Notes under the pieces: model-generated
Seen by the model: the letters and a program-made list of their open reading frames with translations, nothing else
What the model was told of the DNA's origin: nothing
Databases searched by the model: none
Part shown: one piece after another, positions 1 through 8,609 of the stretch
How positions within the stretch are numbered: the stretch's first letter is position 1
How the letters are laid out: each line of letters opens with the position of its first letter
Made by a program: the position numbers and the translations under genes
Source of the DNA: a bacterium
GTDB lineage: Bacteria > Myxococcota_A > UBA9160 > UBA4427
NCBI GenBank assembly: GCA_024742285.1
Contig: JANSYR010000002.1
Coordinates: forward strand, 496,001 to 560,000
Length of the DNA: 64,000 nt
Reading direction: 5' to 3'

Positions 1-2
1 GC

Positions 3-179
<177 letters not shown>

Positions 180-193
180 GCGAGGGGGACGAG

Positions 194-1363
194 ATGGCCG
201 AGAAGAACGCGGCACCCAAGGATTTCGGGTTCGGAGAGGACGAAGCGATGCTGCGCGACCTCGCGCGCAAGTTCCTCGACGAGCAGCTGCCCGTGGAGAC
301 CCTACGTCGACTCGTCGCAGAGGCGCCCGAGCCGATCTATGACGAAGGCGAGCGAGCGCGCTGGGACGAGGCGCTCTGGAAGGAGATCGTCGAGCTCGGT
401 TGGACCGGGCTCGCCGTCGGCGAAGAAGAGGGCGGCGCGGGGATCTCGCTCGTGGGGATCGCGGGCGTCGTCGAAGAGGTCGGACGGCACGCGCTCCCGT
501 CGCCGCTGATCCCGACCCTCTCCGCGAGTCTCGTACTCCGCGAAGCAGGCGGGCCCGTCGCCAGGACGATCCTCGAAAGGATCGCGCAGGGCGCGACGGC
601 GTCCCTCGCGATCACCGGCGAGCGGGGGAGCTGGGATCCGGATGCCCCTGCGCTCGAAGCGCGAGAGGACGGCGATACGATCGTACTCGACGGGATGGCC
701 TGCTTCGTCCAGGACGCGTTCAAGGCCGACGTCCTGATCGCCTCGGCTCGGCTCGGGGGCGACGTGGTCCTGTGCGCCGTCGAGGCGGGCGCGGCGGGAC
801 TCACGATCGACGCGGACCACATCCACGATCTCACGCGTGACCAGGCGACGCTCCGCTTCGACGGTGTGCGCGTGGGCGGCGACGCGGTCGTGTCGAGGGA
901 AGCGCTCGGTGCGCTTCGCAAGGCCTGGCCCGGACTGCTCGTCCTCGTGACGGCGGATCTCTGCGGGACGAGCGAGTGGCAGCTCCAGACGACGGTCGAG
1001 TACGCGCGGCAGCGGACCCAGTTCGATCGGCAGATCGGGTTCTTCCAGGCCGTGAAGCATCCGTTGGTCGATGCGATGGTCGAGATCGATCGCGCGAAGT
1101 CGCTCCTCTACCACGCGGCGTGCGAGATCGATCGCGGCTCCGAGGAGGCGGAGACCGCCGCGCGGATGGCGAAGAGCGCGGCCTCGGACGCCGGCGCCTT
1201 CATCTCGGATCGATCGGTCCAGCTCCACGGCGGCATCGGCTTCACCTGGGAGTGCGACGTCCACATCTATTTCAAGCGCAGCCTGCACAACCAGGTCCTG
1301 TTCGGCGACGGGGTGCACCAGCGCAAGAAGCTGGCGGAGACGCTGATCGGCCCGATCGGCTGA
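194..1363 (+). CDS. acyl-CoA dehydrogenase family protein
   Basis: This 389-residue protein has the acyl-CoA dehydrogenase layout: a helical N-terminal domain, a central beta domain and a helical C-terminal domain with the QLHGGIGFTWE signature near residue 340. Such flavoenzymes oxidise acyl-CoA to enoyl-CoA and pass electrons to ETF. A GAGGGGG Shine-Dalgarno sequence precedes the ATG. It follows another acyl-CoA dehydrogenase gene by 14 bases, which suggests a two-subunit enzyme of the kind known for sterol or branched side chains. The substrate cannot be read from the sequence. No typical catalytic glutamate motif is obvious to me in the second half, so this could be the non-catalytic partner. 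Confidence 0.88.
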   Translation: MAEKNAAPKDFGFGEDEAMLRDLARKFLDEQLPVETLRRLVAEAPEPIYDEGERARWDEALWKEIVELGWTGLAVGEEEGGAGISLVGIAGVVEEVGRHALPSPLIPTLSASLVLREAGGPVARTILERIAQGATASLAITGERGSWDPDAPALEAREDGDTIVLDGMACFVQDAFKADVLIASARLGGDVVLCAVEAGAAGLTIDADHIHDLTRDQATLRFDGVRVGGDAVVSREALGALRKAWPGLLVLVTADLCGTSEWQLQTTVEYARQRTQFDRQIGFFQAVKHPLVDAMVEIDRAKSLLYHAACEIDRGSEEAETAARMAKSAASDAGAFISDRSVQLHGGIGFTWECDVHIYFKRSLHNQVLFGDGVHQRKKLAETLIGPIG

Positions 1364-1396
1364 CCACGCCCAACCCTCGCCGCGAGAGGAAGAGTC

Positions 1397-2167
1397 ATGC
1401 CCGTCGACTACGTCGACTTCGAAGAAGCCCGCCAAGCCTCCGGTCTCCGCATGATCGTGGTGTCCGCGGTCCCGAGTCCCTGGGGCGAGGCGGCGAAGGG
1501 GATCCTGCACGTGAAGGGGATCCCGTGGAAGGCCGTCCGCCTGGATCAGGCGAGCGATGCGATGGCCGAATGGTCGGGAGAACGAAGCGGTCCGGTCGCC
1601 TTTCTCGACGACGAGGCCCCGCGATCCGGTTGGCTCGAGATCCTGCTCCTCGCGGAGCGATTGGCACCCGCGCCGTCGCTCGTCCCGACCGATCCCGTGG
1701 CACGCGCGGAGATGCTCGGCCTCTGTCAGGAGCTCTGCGGGGAGCAGGGGCTCGGCTGGGTCCGTCGGCTCCAGGGCATCCACGAAGGCATGACCGGTGG
1801 TGGGGGATTCCCGGCCCCGGTCGCGAAATACCTAGCGGGCAAGTACGGCTACCGCGCCGACGAGGCGTCGTCGTACTCGGCGCGCGCGGCCGAGCTGCTC
1901 GAGCTCTTCGCGCGCCGTCTGAAGGCTGAGCGCGACGCGGGGCGCCGTTACTACCTCGGGGATCGGCTGACCGCCCTCGATGTCTACAGCGCGACCTTCA
2001 TGGCCCTCGTCCAGCCTCTCCCGCCCGAGGACTGTCCGATGCCCGACGCGATGCGCACGGCCTTCGGGACCCTCGACGACGCGACTGAGAAGGCGCTCGA
2101 TCCGATCCTGCTGGAGCATCGGGACTTCGTCTACGCGGAGCACCTCGAACGCCCGCTCTCGCTCTGA
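1397..2167 (+). CDS. glutathione S-transferase-like protein
   Basis: This 256-residue protein has a thioredoxin-like N-terminal part and an all-helical C-terminal part with a DRLTALDVYSA stretch near residue 193, which resembles the GST C-terminal signature (SxAD). The N-terminal part is atypical, and no clear glutathione-binding cis-proline/serine pair stands out. The ATG follows GAGGAAGAG. It lies 33 bases after the acyl-CoA dehydrogenase and is probably in the same transcript. Function beyond the GST fold is not determinable. Confidence 0.7.
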   Translation: MPVDYVDFEEARQASGLRMIVVSAVPSPWGEAAKGILHVKGIPWKAVRLDQASDAMAEWSGERSGPVAFLDDEAPRSGWLEILLLAERLAPAPSLVPTDPVARAEMLGLCQELCGEQGLGWVRRLQGIHEGMTGGGGFPAPVAKYLAGKYGYRADEASSYSARAAELLELFARRLKAERDAGRRYYLGDRLTALDVYSATFMALVQPLPPEDCPMPDAMRTAFGTLDDATEKALDPILLEHRDFVYAEHLERPLSL

Positions 2168-2185
2168 CGTGGCGCGCCGGCGGGT

Positions 2186-2959
2186 CTACTCCGCCGGAAC
2201 GGCCAGCATCGCCTCGATCCCGCCGTCCACCGGAAGCACCACCCCATTCACGAAGCGGGCGTAGTCCGAGGCCAGGAACACGGCGACGTTCGCGATGTCT
2301 TCGGGGGTGCCGAGGCGTCCCATCGGTTGCTTCGCGGCGAAGCCCTCGACGCCGCCGGGGAGGGTGCGGAGCCAGGCGAGCATGCCGCCGGCGGCGGCGG
2401 AGGGCGCGATTGCGTTCGCCCGGATGCCGCGCGGGCCGTACTCGATGGCGACGCTCCGCATGAAGCTGTTCACGCCGGCCTTCGCCGCGCCGTAGGTGGC
2501 GAGCCCCTTCACGGCCCCTGCGCCCGCGCCGCTCGTCGTGGACAGGATCACGCCTCCGCCTCGCTCGACCATGATCGGGAGTGCCTCCATGGTCGCGTGG
2601 TAGACCGCGTCGAAGTTGAGCGCTCGGAGTCGCGTGTGCTCCTTGCGGTCGATCTCTTCCATCGGCGTCGGAAAGGACCCGCCGGCGTTGTTGTAGAGCA
2701 CGTCGATCCCGCCGAAGCGGTCGCAGGTCGTCCGCACGATGCTCGCGGCCTGGTCGGGATCGGTCACGTCGCAGACGAGGGAGGCGACCGTTCCGCCGCT
2801 CTTCTCGATCTCGTCGGTGGTCTCGCGGAGCCCGTCTTCGTTGAGGTCCGTCGCCAGAACGGAGCCGCCGAGGGACGCGAAGAGGATCGCGCTCGCCCGC
2901 CCGATCGAACCGCCGGCGCCCGTCACGGCGATCGCCTTGCCCGTGTAGTCGATCTTCAT
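2186..2959 (-). CDS. SDR family oxidoreductase
   Basis: This is a classical short-chain dehydrogenase of about 257 residues. It begins KIDYTGKAIAVTGAGGSIGR (TGxxxGxG nucleotide-binding motif), has NNAG in the middle, the active-site YGAAK and a C-terminal PVDGG. It should reduce or oxidise an alcohol/ketone with NAD(P). I chose the ATG at 2959 because GGAGGAGGAAC lies just upstream; an ATG 18 codons earlier has no ribosome site. It converges with the GST-like gene, 18 bases away. Substrate unknown; the acyl-CoA dehydrogenase context fits a beta-oxidation-like role. Confidence 0.9.
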   Translation of the reverse strand: MKIDYTGKAIAVTGAGGSIGRASAILFASLGGSVLATDLNEDGLRETTDEIEKSGGTVASLVCDVTDPDQAASIVRTTCDRFGGIDVLYNNAGGSFPTPMEEIDRKEHTRLRALNFDAVYHATMEALPIMVERGGGVILSTTSGAGAGAVKGLATYGAAKAGVNSFMRSVAIEYGPRGIRANAIAPSAAAGGMLAWLRTLPGGVEGFAAKQPMGRLGTPEDIANVAVFLASDYARFVNGVVLPVDGGIEAMLAVPAE

Positions 2960-3046
2960 GCGTCGTTCCTCCTCCTGGCCGATTGGCAACGTCGAGGCAC
3001 CGTACCCCGCCAAAGAGCCGACCGCGAAGGGGCGTTCGCCGCCGAT

Positions 3047-3838
3047 TCAGTCGGCGTAGCCGTCGAGCACCTGTCGGGTCGGGGCCTGGGTCGGTCGCGG
3101 ATGCGGCGAATACCAGGGCATCAGGATCTTCGCGATCCGCGGGGCGTAGAAGCGGGCCTCGCGCCGGTTGAAGGGCTTGCTCGCGGCGAGGGTCTCGTCG
3201 GAGACGCGACCGCGCTGGCGGTCGATCTCCATCAGGTGGTCCCGGACCCGCTCCGTGAAGCTCTGGAGATGGGCACCGAAGGCGCGGAAGCCGCGGAGCC
3301 GGTGGAGCCAGCCCGGCGCGACCGCGTCGAGCACGTCGTGGGTCACGTTCCGGTGCTCGAACTCCTCGGCGAGGTGCCAGGACCAGAGCTCTCGGACGGC
3401 GGGGTCGGCCCCTTCGAGGGCGTCGTCGATCTCCTGCAGGAAGAACTCCGACGAGATCAGCCCCGAGCACTCGAAGCCCTCGCAGTACGCGAGGTTCCAC
3501 TCGAGGGTCTCTTCCACGAGGAAGCGCTCGAAATCCGCCTTGATCTCCGCGTCGAAGGCCTCGAGTCCGGGGTACTGCTCGAAGAGGACCCGGTTGTAGG
3601 CCGCGTGGACCTTGTAGTGGTTCGCTTCCTGGCGGTTGAAGATGTCGACGTCCGCGAGGAGCGCCGGAGCCTTCTCCTCGAGGATCGGGCGGGCCTGCTT
3701 CATGATCCGGATCAGGTAGGGCTCGAGATAGGGCAGGAAGAGCGACGCGCCGTTCAGGCGGTGGGCCATCTCCGGCCATCGCGGGATCCAGAGGCCGTCT
3801 GCGGTGGAGAAGTCGATTCGCGGAAGGCGCGCGCGCAT
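3047..3838 (-). CDS. predicted metal-dependent hydrolase (COG3687 / PF10118-like)
   Basis: This is a mostly helical protein of about 263 residues with paired Glu/His motifs (RQEANHYKVH, ETLEWN, HLAEEFEHRN) typical of the predicted metal-dependent hydrolase family PF10118, which has a ferritin-like di-metal site. The reaction is not established for the family. The ATG at 3838 is preceded by GGAAGAGAGG. An in-frame ATG 25 codons upstream would add a stretch unlike the family. It is divergent from the amidohydrolase gene at 4016. Confidence 0.72.
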   Translation of the reverse strand: MRARLPRIDFSTADGLWIPRWPEMAHRLNGASLFLPYLEPYLIRIMKQARPILEEKAPALLADVDIFNRQEANHYKVHAAYNRVLFEQYPGLEAFDAEIKADFERFLVEETLEWNLAYCEGFECSGLISSEFFLQEIDDALEGADPAVRELWSWHLAEEFEHRNVTHDVLDAVAPGWLHRLRGFRAFGAHLQSFTERVRDHLMEIDRQRGRVSDETLAASKPFNRREARFYAPRIAKILMPWYSPHPRPTQAPTRQVLDGYAD

Positions 3839-3939
3839 GGAGCATTCCTCTCTTCCAGATATAAGAGTGTAGAGGAGGGCGTCCGGACACGCCGTCGGTG
3901 AGGTTCCGTCCACGTGGCTACCGACCCGTTCGTACCTTA

Positions 3940-3959
3940 GATTCCGAGGACCCGGAATC
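3940..3959. promoter_or_regulatory. inverted repeat in divergent intergenic region
   Basis: Seven-base arms GATTCCG and CGGAATC are separated by six bases. They sit between the divergent hydrolase (3838) and amidohydrolase (4016) genes, which suggests an operator or mRNA hairpin. No regulator gene is adjacent, so the role is open. Confidence 0.3.
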
Positions 3960-4015
3960 GGCGAGTTCGGCCCTCGAGCCGCCGCGCCATTCGTTTTCGA
4001 TCAGGAGATACACCC

Positions 4016-5185
4016 ATGAGCGACCGCCACTTCGACAAGTACAAGGTGATCGACGTCGATACCCACATCACCGAGCCCGCCGGCGTCTGGACCGACCGCG
4101 TGGCGAGCAAGTGGGGCAACAAGATTCCCCACATCCGCCAGATCGAAGGTCGCGACGTCTGGTTCATCGGCGACGAGCCCGCCGGCGGCCCCGGCTTCTA
4201 CACCTTCGCCGGCCACGACGACACGTACCCGAACGCTCCGCTCGGATACGACTCGATTCCGGCGGCTTCCTACGACGCCGACGCGCGGCTCAAGCTGATG
4301 GACGAAGAGCAGATCCACGCGATGGTCCTCTACCCGAACCTGGGCGGCTTCGGTTCCGGTGGCTTCCTGCGCCTCGGCGAGCCCGAGCTCATGCTCGAAT
4401 GCGTGCAGGCCTACAACGACTTCCTGGTCGACTGGTCGAGCGCGGATCTCAACCGACTCCTCCCGGTGATGGCGCTTCCGTTCTGGGACGTCGACCTCTG
4501 CGTGAAGGAGATCGAGCGCTCGGCTTCCAAGGGCCATCGCGCGGTCCTCTTCGGCAGCCGGCCGGAGACCTTCGGGATGCCGCCGCTCGCCCACAAGCAC
4601 TGGGATCCGGTCTGGGCCGCGACCCGTGACGCCGGCCTCCCGATCAGCTTCCACATCGGCTCGGGCGACATCAGCGACATCGCACAGGACAAGTCGGAGA
4701 TGGGCGTCAAGGCGAACTTCTCCCGCGGCGGCGCGCTGGCGCTCCTCGACAACCAGAGCTGCCTGGCCGCGCTCCTCTTCGGCGGCGTCTGCGCCCGCTT
4801 CCCCGACCTCGACTTCGTCTCGGTCGAGAGCGGCGTCGGATGGCTGAAGTGCGTGCTCGAGATGTTCGACTGGCAGTTCGTGAACGGCCAGGTCCGCAAG
4901 GAGCATCCGGAGTACGACCTGCTCCCGAGCGAGTACTTCAAGCGCCAGGTCTACGGCTCGTTCTGGTTCGAGCGCAACGGCATCGGTGAGGCGATCTCGG
5001 AGTTCCCGGACAACCTGATGTGGGAGACGGATTACCCGCATCCCACGAGCCAGTACCCGAGCCCGAACAGCACGGCCGTCCATCCGCGCGACTACGTCGA
5101 GGACGTCTTCGACGGCGTGGCCGAGGACGTCGTGCGGAAGGTCCTCCAGGACACGCCGGCGCGGCTCTACAACGTAGAGATCTAG
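4016..5185 (+). CDS. amidohydrolase family protein (amidohydrolase_2 type)
   Basis: This 389-residue TIM-barrel protein begins with the metal-binding-type strand VIDVDTHITEP. It has an internal FHIGSG (residue about 218) and a late ETDYPHP, all hallmarks of the PF04909 branch that includes decarboxylases and hydrolases of ring-cleavage products. The usual HxH metal pair is replaced by DxH, common in this branch. The start follows CAGGAGA. A strong hairpin terminator follows the stop. A paralogue lies at 43602, so the genome has several. The substrate cannot be told. Confidence 0.85.
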   Translation: MSDRHFDKYKVIDVDTHITEPAGVWTDRVASKWGNKIPHIRQIEGRDVWFIGDEPAGGPGFYTFAGHDDTYPNAPLGYDSIPAASYDADARLKLMDEEQIHAMVLYPNLGGFGSGGFLRLGEPELMLECVQAYNDFLVDWSSADLNRLLPVMALPFWDVDLCVKEIERSASKGHRAVLFGSRPETFGMPPLAHKHWDPVWAATRDAGLPISFHIGSGDISDIAQDKSEMGVKANFSRGGALALLDNQSCLAALLFGGVCARFPDLDFVSVESGVGWLKCVLEMFDWQFVNGQVRKEHPEYDLLPSEYFKRQVYGSFWFERNGIGEAISEFPDNLMWETDYPHPTSQYPSPNSTAVHPRDYVEDVFDGVAEDVVRKVLQDTPARLYNVEI

Positions 5186-5223
5186 CGACGCCGACCTCTC
5201 AGGCCGAACGCTTCGTGCGGAGC

Positions 5224-5256
5224 AGGGCCCCGTCTCTCCAGAGGCGGGGCCCTCTT
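5224..5256 (+). terminator. intrinsic-type terminator after amidohydrolase
   Basis: A perfect 9-bp stem (AGGGCCCCG with CGGGGCCCT) is followed by CTT. It lies 38 bases past the amidohydrolase stop and just before the converging flavin-binding gene, so it may serve both strands. The T-tract is short. Confidence 0.65.
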
Positions 5257-5270
5257 GCATGGATCCTGGA

Positions 5271-5819
5271 TCAGTCGTCGTCGGGCTCGATCCAGGGCTC
5301 GCCCGGCTGCCACGTGCCCGCCGCGTGGGCCCCGACCTTGCGACCATCGAAGCTGATCCACTTCCGGGGCACGAGCTGGATCACGACGCGTCCGGGGCTG
5401 TCGAGGCGCTCGATCCACGCCTCCTCTCCCAGGGCGCGCACGTTGTCCGGCTGCCCGGGCATCACCTTCTTCGCGAGGGCGCGGTAGAACCAAGCGTGGT
5501 GTTCGGAGCCGTGCTCGTGGACCGTGGCCAGGGTCTTGGCCGTGACGGTCTGCTCTCCCGGAAAGGCGACGATCACGGAGCTCCGGGGCCGGGCGCGAAG
5601 GGCCGGTACCCGCTTGCGCTCGGGCATGCAGGTCACCCAGAAGCTGCCGTCCCGCCACACGTAGATGTGCATCACGCCGACGGGCCAGCCATCGGAGGTC
5701 GTCCAGTTGACCGCGCATTCGTGCTGGCGGGCGAGGAGCGTCTCCCGACGTTCCGGCGAGATCCCGTAGAGCGAGACGTCGTCGAAGTCCTCGAGCTTGT
5801 CCATCGGTCCGTCGCTCAT
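5271..5819 (-). CDS. pyridoxamine 5'-phosphate oxidase family protein
   Basis: This 182-residue protein has the split-barrel flavin-binding pattern: a short strand with GWPVGVMHIYVWRDGSFWV near residues 46-62, then strands with SSVIVAF and VVIQLVPRKWISF. Members bind FMN, F420 or heme, and many reduce small molecules. The ATG follows GAGGAGCGG. It is 33 bases downstream of the MFS gene in the same direction and is likely co-transcribed with it. An F420-type oxidoreductase elsewhere in the window (41517) makes F420 binding possible but not shown. Confidence 0.75.
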   Translation of the reverse strand: MSDGPMDKLEDFDDVSLYGISPERRETLLARQHECAVNWTTSDGWPVGVMHIYVWRDGSFWVTCMPERKRVPALRARPRSSVIVAFPGEQTVTAKTLATVHEHGSEHHAWFYRALAKKVMPGQPDNVRALGEEAWIERLDSPGRVVIQLVPRKWISFDGRKVGAHAAGTWQPGEPWIEPDDD

Positions 5820-5852
5820 GCGATTCCGCTCCTCTCGTCCAGCGTCCGAAGC

Positions 5853-7325
5853 TCAGCCATCGACGCGCTCGGTGCGCGCCGCCAGGGCCATCAAGATCTC
5901 GTGGTGGCGGACACGATCGAGTCTGTACCCGCGGTAGGCCAGCGGGGCGAGGATCGCGAAGACCGCGACCAAGGGGCCGTAGACGATCCCGAGGTTCCGG
6001 ATCGTCTCCGCCGGAATGGAAGCCGCGGCGCCCTGGGCCGCGAGTCCGGCCGGCCAGGCGATCACGTCGAGCGCGATCCCGGCGATCAGGTTCCCGGCGC
6101 CCGAGGCGGCCTTGCCGGAGAACGCGACGACGCCGAAGAAGATGCCCTCCTGCCGTCGGCCGGTCTCGAGCTCGTGTTCGTCGGTGATGTCGCCGATCAT
6201 CGAGCTGAAGCTCGCGAGCGCCTGTTGGACGACGAGGCCCTGAAGCAGGCGGAGCGCCGCCAGGCTCGTGATCAGGTCCGTCGTACCGTTCTCCGGGAAC
6301 AGGTCCAGCAGTCGAAGGATGATCGGGAGGAGCTGGAAGAAGGACCAGCCGGCCGTCCCGAAGACGAGCGTCGGCCCCTTGTCCCACATGCGATGGAAGC
6401 GGGTCGTCAGCAGCGCGCCGCCGACGAGACCGACGGGGTAGCAGACGAGTAGGACCATCATGTCGCTACCGTCGAGCTCCCAGAAGAACTCGTATACGTA
6501 GAGCGACAGGGCGGCCTCGGTTCCCACGAGGACGTAGATCAGGAGTACCCCGGTGAAGAGCGGTCGAAAGGAAGCGTTGGCGAAGGCGGCGGCGGCTTCC
6601 CTCGTCATCCGCCGCAGTGGGTGCGTCGCGCGGAGGGACCCGTTCTCGCGGTGGGTGGGTAGGAGCGGGATCTGGTCGCGGGTGAACCAGGCCGAGAGCA
6701 GGATCGTCGCCACCATCACCACGCTCATCACGACGGCGAACGACCCGTAGGCCTCACCGTTCATCCGACCACCGCGTTCGTCCGCGAAGAAGTATCCGAG
6801 GCCGATCCCGGCGATCGCGAAGATGCCGAGGTAGCCCCAGATCTGACGAACGGCGACGAGGTGCGTTCGCTCCTCGTAGTTTGCCGTGAGCTCCGCGCCG
6901 AGGGAGATGTGCGGCACGTGGTAGATGGTCATCATCAGCCGCGTCAGGATCGTGAACGTGGTGAGCCACAGGAAGTGGCCCGTCGTCGACAAGTCGGTGG
7001 GGGGCGCGAAGAGGGCGAAGAAGGAGAGCGCGAGCGGAACGGCGGCGCCGACCATGAAGGGGTGACGACGCCCCCAACGCGACCGGAAGTTGTCCGAGAT
7101 CGAGCCCATGAGCGGGTCGGTGATCGCATCGACGATCAGCGCGATCCCGAGAGCGAGGCCGGTCAGGCTGCCCGAGAGTCCGAGTACATTGTTGTAGTAG
7201 AAGAGGACGAAGAAGCTGAAGCTGAAGTTCTTCAGTCCTTCGGCGACCTGCCCCATGCCGAAGAAGAACCGCGTCGCCGGTCGCAGCTTCCGATCGATCG
7301 GGGTGTAGATCAGCGCGTCGGGCAC
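5853..7325 (-). CDS. MFS transporter, glycoside-pentoside-hexuronide (MelB-like) family
   Basis: This is an integral membrane protein of about 490 residues with twelve likely helices. It carries the GPH-family start (FFFGMGQVAEG, then FYYNNVLGLSG) and the loop GSISDNFRSRWGRRHPFM after the second helix pair. The family co-transports sugars or related solutes with sodium or protons, but many deltaproteobacterial members sit by lipid or sterol catabolism. GTG at 7325 has GGAGAG five bases upstream and is preferred over ATG at 7343, which has none. It lies between a TetR gene (upstream) and a flavin-binding gene (downstream). Confidence 0.85.
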   Translation of the reverse strand: MPDALIYTPIDRKLRPATRFFFGMGQVAEGLKNFSFSFFVLFYYNNVLGLSGSLTGLALGIALIVDAITDPLMGSISDNFRSRWGRRHPFMVGAAVPLALSFFALFAPPTDLSTTGHFLWLTTFTILTRLMMTIYHVPHISLGAELTANYEERTHLVAVRQIWGYLGIFAIAGIGLGYFFADERGGRMNGEAYGSFAVVMSVVMVATILLSAWFTRDQIPLLPTHRENGSLRATHPLRRMTREAAAAFANASFRPLFTGVLLIYVLVGTEAALSLYVYEFFWELDGSDMMVLLVCYPVGLVGGALLTTRFHRMWDKGPTLVFGTAGWSFFQLLPIILRLLDLFPENGTTDLITSLAALRLLQGLVVQQALASFSSMIGDITDEHELETGRRQEGIFFGVVAFSGKAASGAGNLIAGIALDVIAWPAGLAAQGAAASIPAETIRNLGIVYGPLVAVFAILAPLAYRGYRLDRVRHHEILMALAARTERVDG

Positions 7326-7441
7326 GCACTCTCCGGCGTTCATGCGCGCGAGGCCGGGGGCGGCTCCGAGCGGGTCGAGGCAACCTGACAGACCCGAATT
7401 CCCGTGTCAACGCGATCGCGCGGCCTCGCGGTCCGGGCGCG

Positions 7442-8062
7442 CTAGCGGTATCGCAGGAAGAGATCCGCGACGAAGTCCGCGTGAGCATCGATCGTCGCGG
7501 CCTTGCGTGGATCCGTTCCCGTGAGGCGCTTGCAGTTCGCCGGCACCGCGAAGATCAACGTGGCGGCCCCGATCAAGGCGAAGAGCGCGTGGGGCAGGTC
7601 CTCCTCTCGGAAGCCCGCGTGCTCGAAGATGCCGGCCCGGCGGATCATCTCGAAGCGCGGCTCGACCAGCGTGTCGACGAGCCAGCGCGTCCTCGCGTCG
7701 AAGCGATGGCCCTGGTCGACGATGAAGCGGAAGAACTCGGGGTGCGCGGCCATGGTTCGGACGTAGCTGCGGAGCGCGGTGCGGGCGATCTCGTCGTCCG
7801 CGGAGCCGGATCGGTCTGCGAGCTGCTGGCCGATCTCCCGGGTGAGGTTGCCGAAGACCGTTTCCGCTGCAGCCCGCCAGAGCGCGTCCTTGTTCTTGAA
7901 GTGGTAGGTGAGCAGTCCCTGCTCGAGTCCGGCTTCGCGGGCGATCTCCCGGGTGCTGGCGGCGTCGAAGCCCTTGTCCCCGAAGACCCCGACGGCCGCG
8001 TCGACGATCTTCTGCCGGGTGACTTCGCCGCGACTCGGCGCGCGATCGTGGGAGGCAGGCAT
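7442..8062 (-). CDS. TetR/AcrR family transcriptional regulator
   Basis: This 206-residue protein has an N-terminal helix-turn-helix (VTRQKIVDAAVGVFGDKGF, then STREIAREAGLEQGLLTYHF, residues about 14-56) typical of TetR repressors. The helical C-terminal ligand domain resembles those of YbiH/CerR-like members. It is followed by the MFS and flavin-binding genes in the same direction and may control them and itself. A perfect palindrome, GTTTCGAAAC, lies directly before its ATG and overlaps a good -10 box, so autorepression is likely. The ligand is unknown. Confidence 0.9.
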   Translation of the reverse strand: MPASHDRAPSRGEVTRQKIVDAAVGVFGDKGFDAASTREIAREAGLEQGLLTYHFKNKDALWRAAAETVFGNLTREIGQQLADRSGSADDEIARTALRSYVRTMAAHPEFFRFIVDQGHRFDARTRWLVDTLVEPRFEMIRRAGIFEHAGFREEDLPHALFALIGAATLIFAVPANCKRLTGTDPRKAATIDAHADFVADLFLRYR

Positions 8063-8097
8063 GTTTCGAAACTAGTCGGACGACAAGGACGGGTCAA
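8063..8097 (-). promoter_or_regulatory. promoter with overlapping palindromic operator of tetR-type gene (leaderless)
   Basis: On the minus strand there is TTGACC, a 17-base spacer, TAGTTT (8074-8069), then exactly six bases and the ATG. Transcription would therefore start on the A of the start codon, and no ribosome site is visible. GTTTCGAAAC (8063-8072) is a perfect 10-bp palindrome overlapping the -10 box, a natural position for self-repression by the TetR protein. Confidence 0.55.
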
Positions 8098-8516
8098 TCG
8101 AGCGGGCAGGGGGCCGGTTCGAGGACGTGCCAGCCATGGTGCTCCCCGGACTCGTTCAGCGAGGTGATCCGCTCGCCGCAGGCAAGGATCGGCACGCATC
8201 GCCGCCGGGCCCCGTCGTCCGGCAGGCCGTCGTCGACCTCCACACAGCGGAGGTCGCCCTCCACCCACCATCGTCCCCCGAGACTTCCGCCGGTTCCATC
8301 CGCAAGGACCCACCGCGACGTGAAACGCCCGTCGCGACACCAGAGATTGACGGCGCTCCCTCTCGCGCCGTCCTGCACCTGAGCGCGATCGAGGACGTCC
8401 GCGAAGCGGGCCTCGATCTCGGCGCCCGTGAGCGCCGCGCACGAGGGCGCCTCGACCGAGATCGTCGAGCAGGCGATCAGGAAAGGGAGAAGGCCGATCG
8501 GGCCGAGGATTCGCAT
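8094..8516 (-). CDS. small lipoprotein of unknown function
   Basis: The 140-residue protein starts MRILGPIGLLPFLIAC, a short lipoprotein signal with lipobox LIAC (Cys16). The mature part is cysteine-rich and contains GGRWWVEGDLRCVEV, suggesting a small beta-rich secreted domain that is probably disulphide-bonded. I do not recognise a family. It ends 31 bases before the tetR-type start in the same direction, and its end overlaps the tetR promoter region by four bases. No strong ribosome site is visible. Confidence 0.6.
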   Translation of the reverse strand: MRILGPIGLLPFLIACSTISVEAPSCAALTGAEIEARFADVLDRAQVQDGARGSAVNLWCRDGRFTSRWVLADGTGGSLGGRWWVEGDLRCVEVDDGLPDDGARRRCVPILACGERITSLNESGEHHGWHVLEPAPCPLD

Positions 8517-8609
8517 CGGGTCACCGGATAGGGCAGGCGGCGCAGCTTGCCAAGTGGGGTCGGCCGACGACGCGTGGCGCCGCTGCTTCGCTGTGGCACG
8601 CTGACGGAC

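Noticed and set aside
3838-7343. Similar extended N-termini, PDALLYT and PDALIYT, upstream of two different genes
   Set aside because: For the hydrolase gene the stretch lies upstream of the chosen start, and the two flanking contexts differ; I take it as a chance seven-residue match, though it caught the eye.
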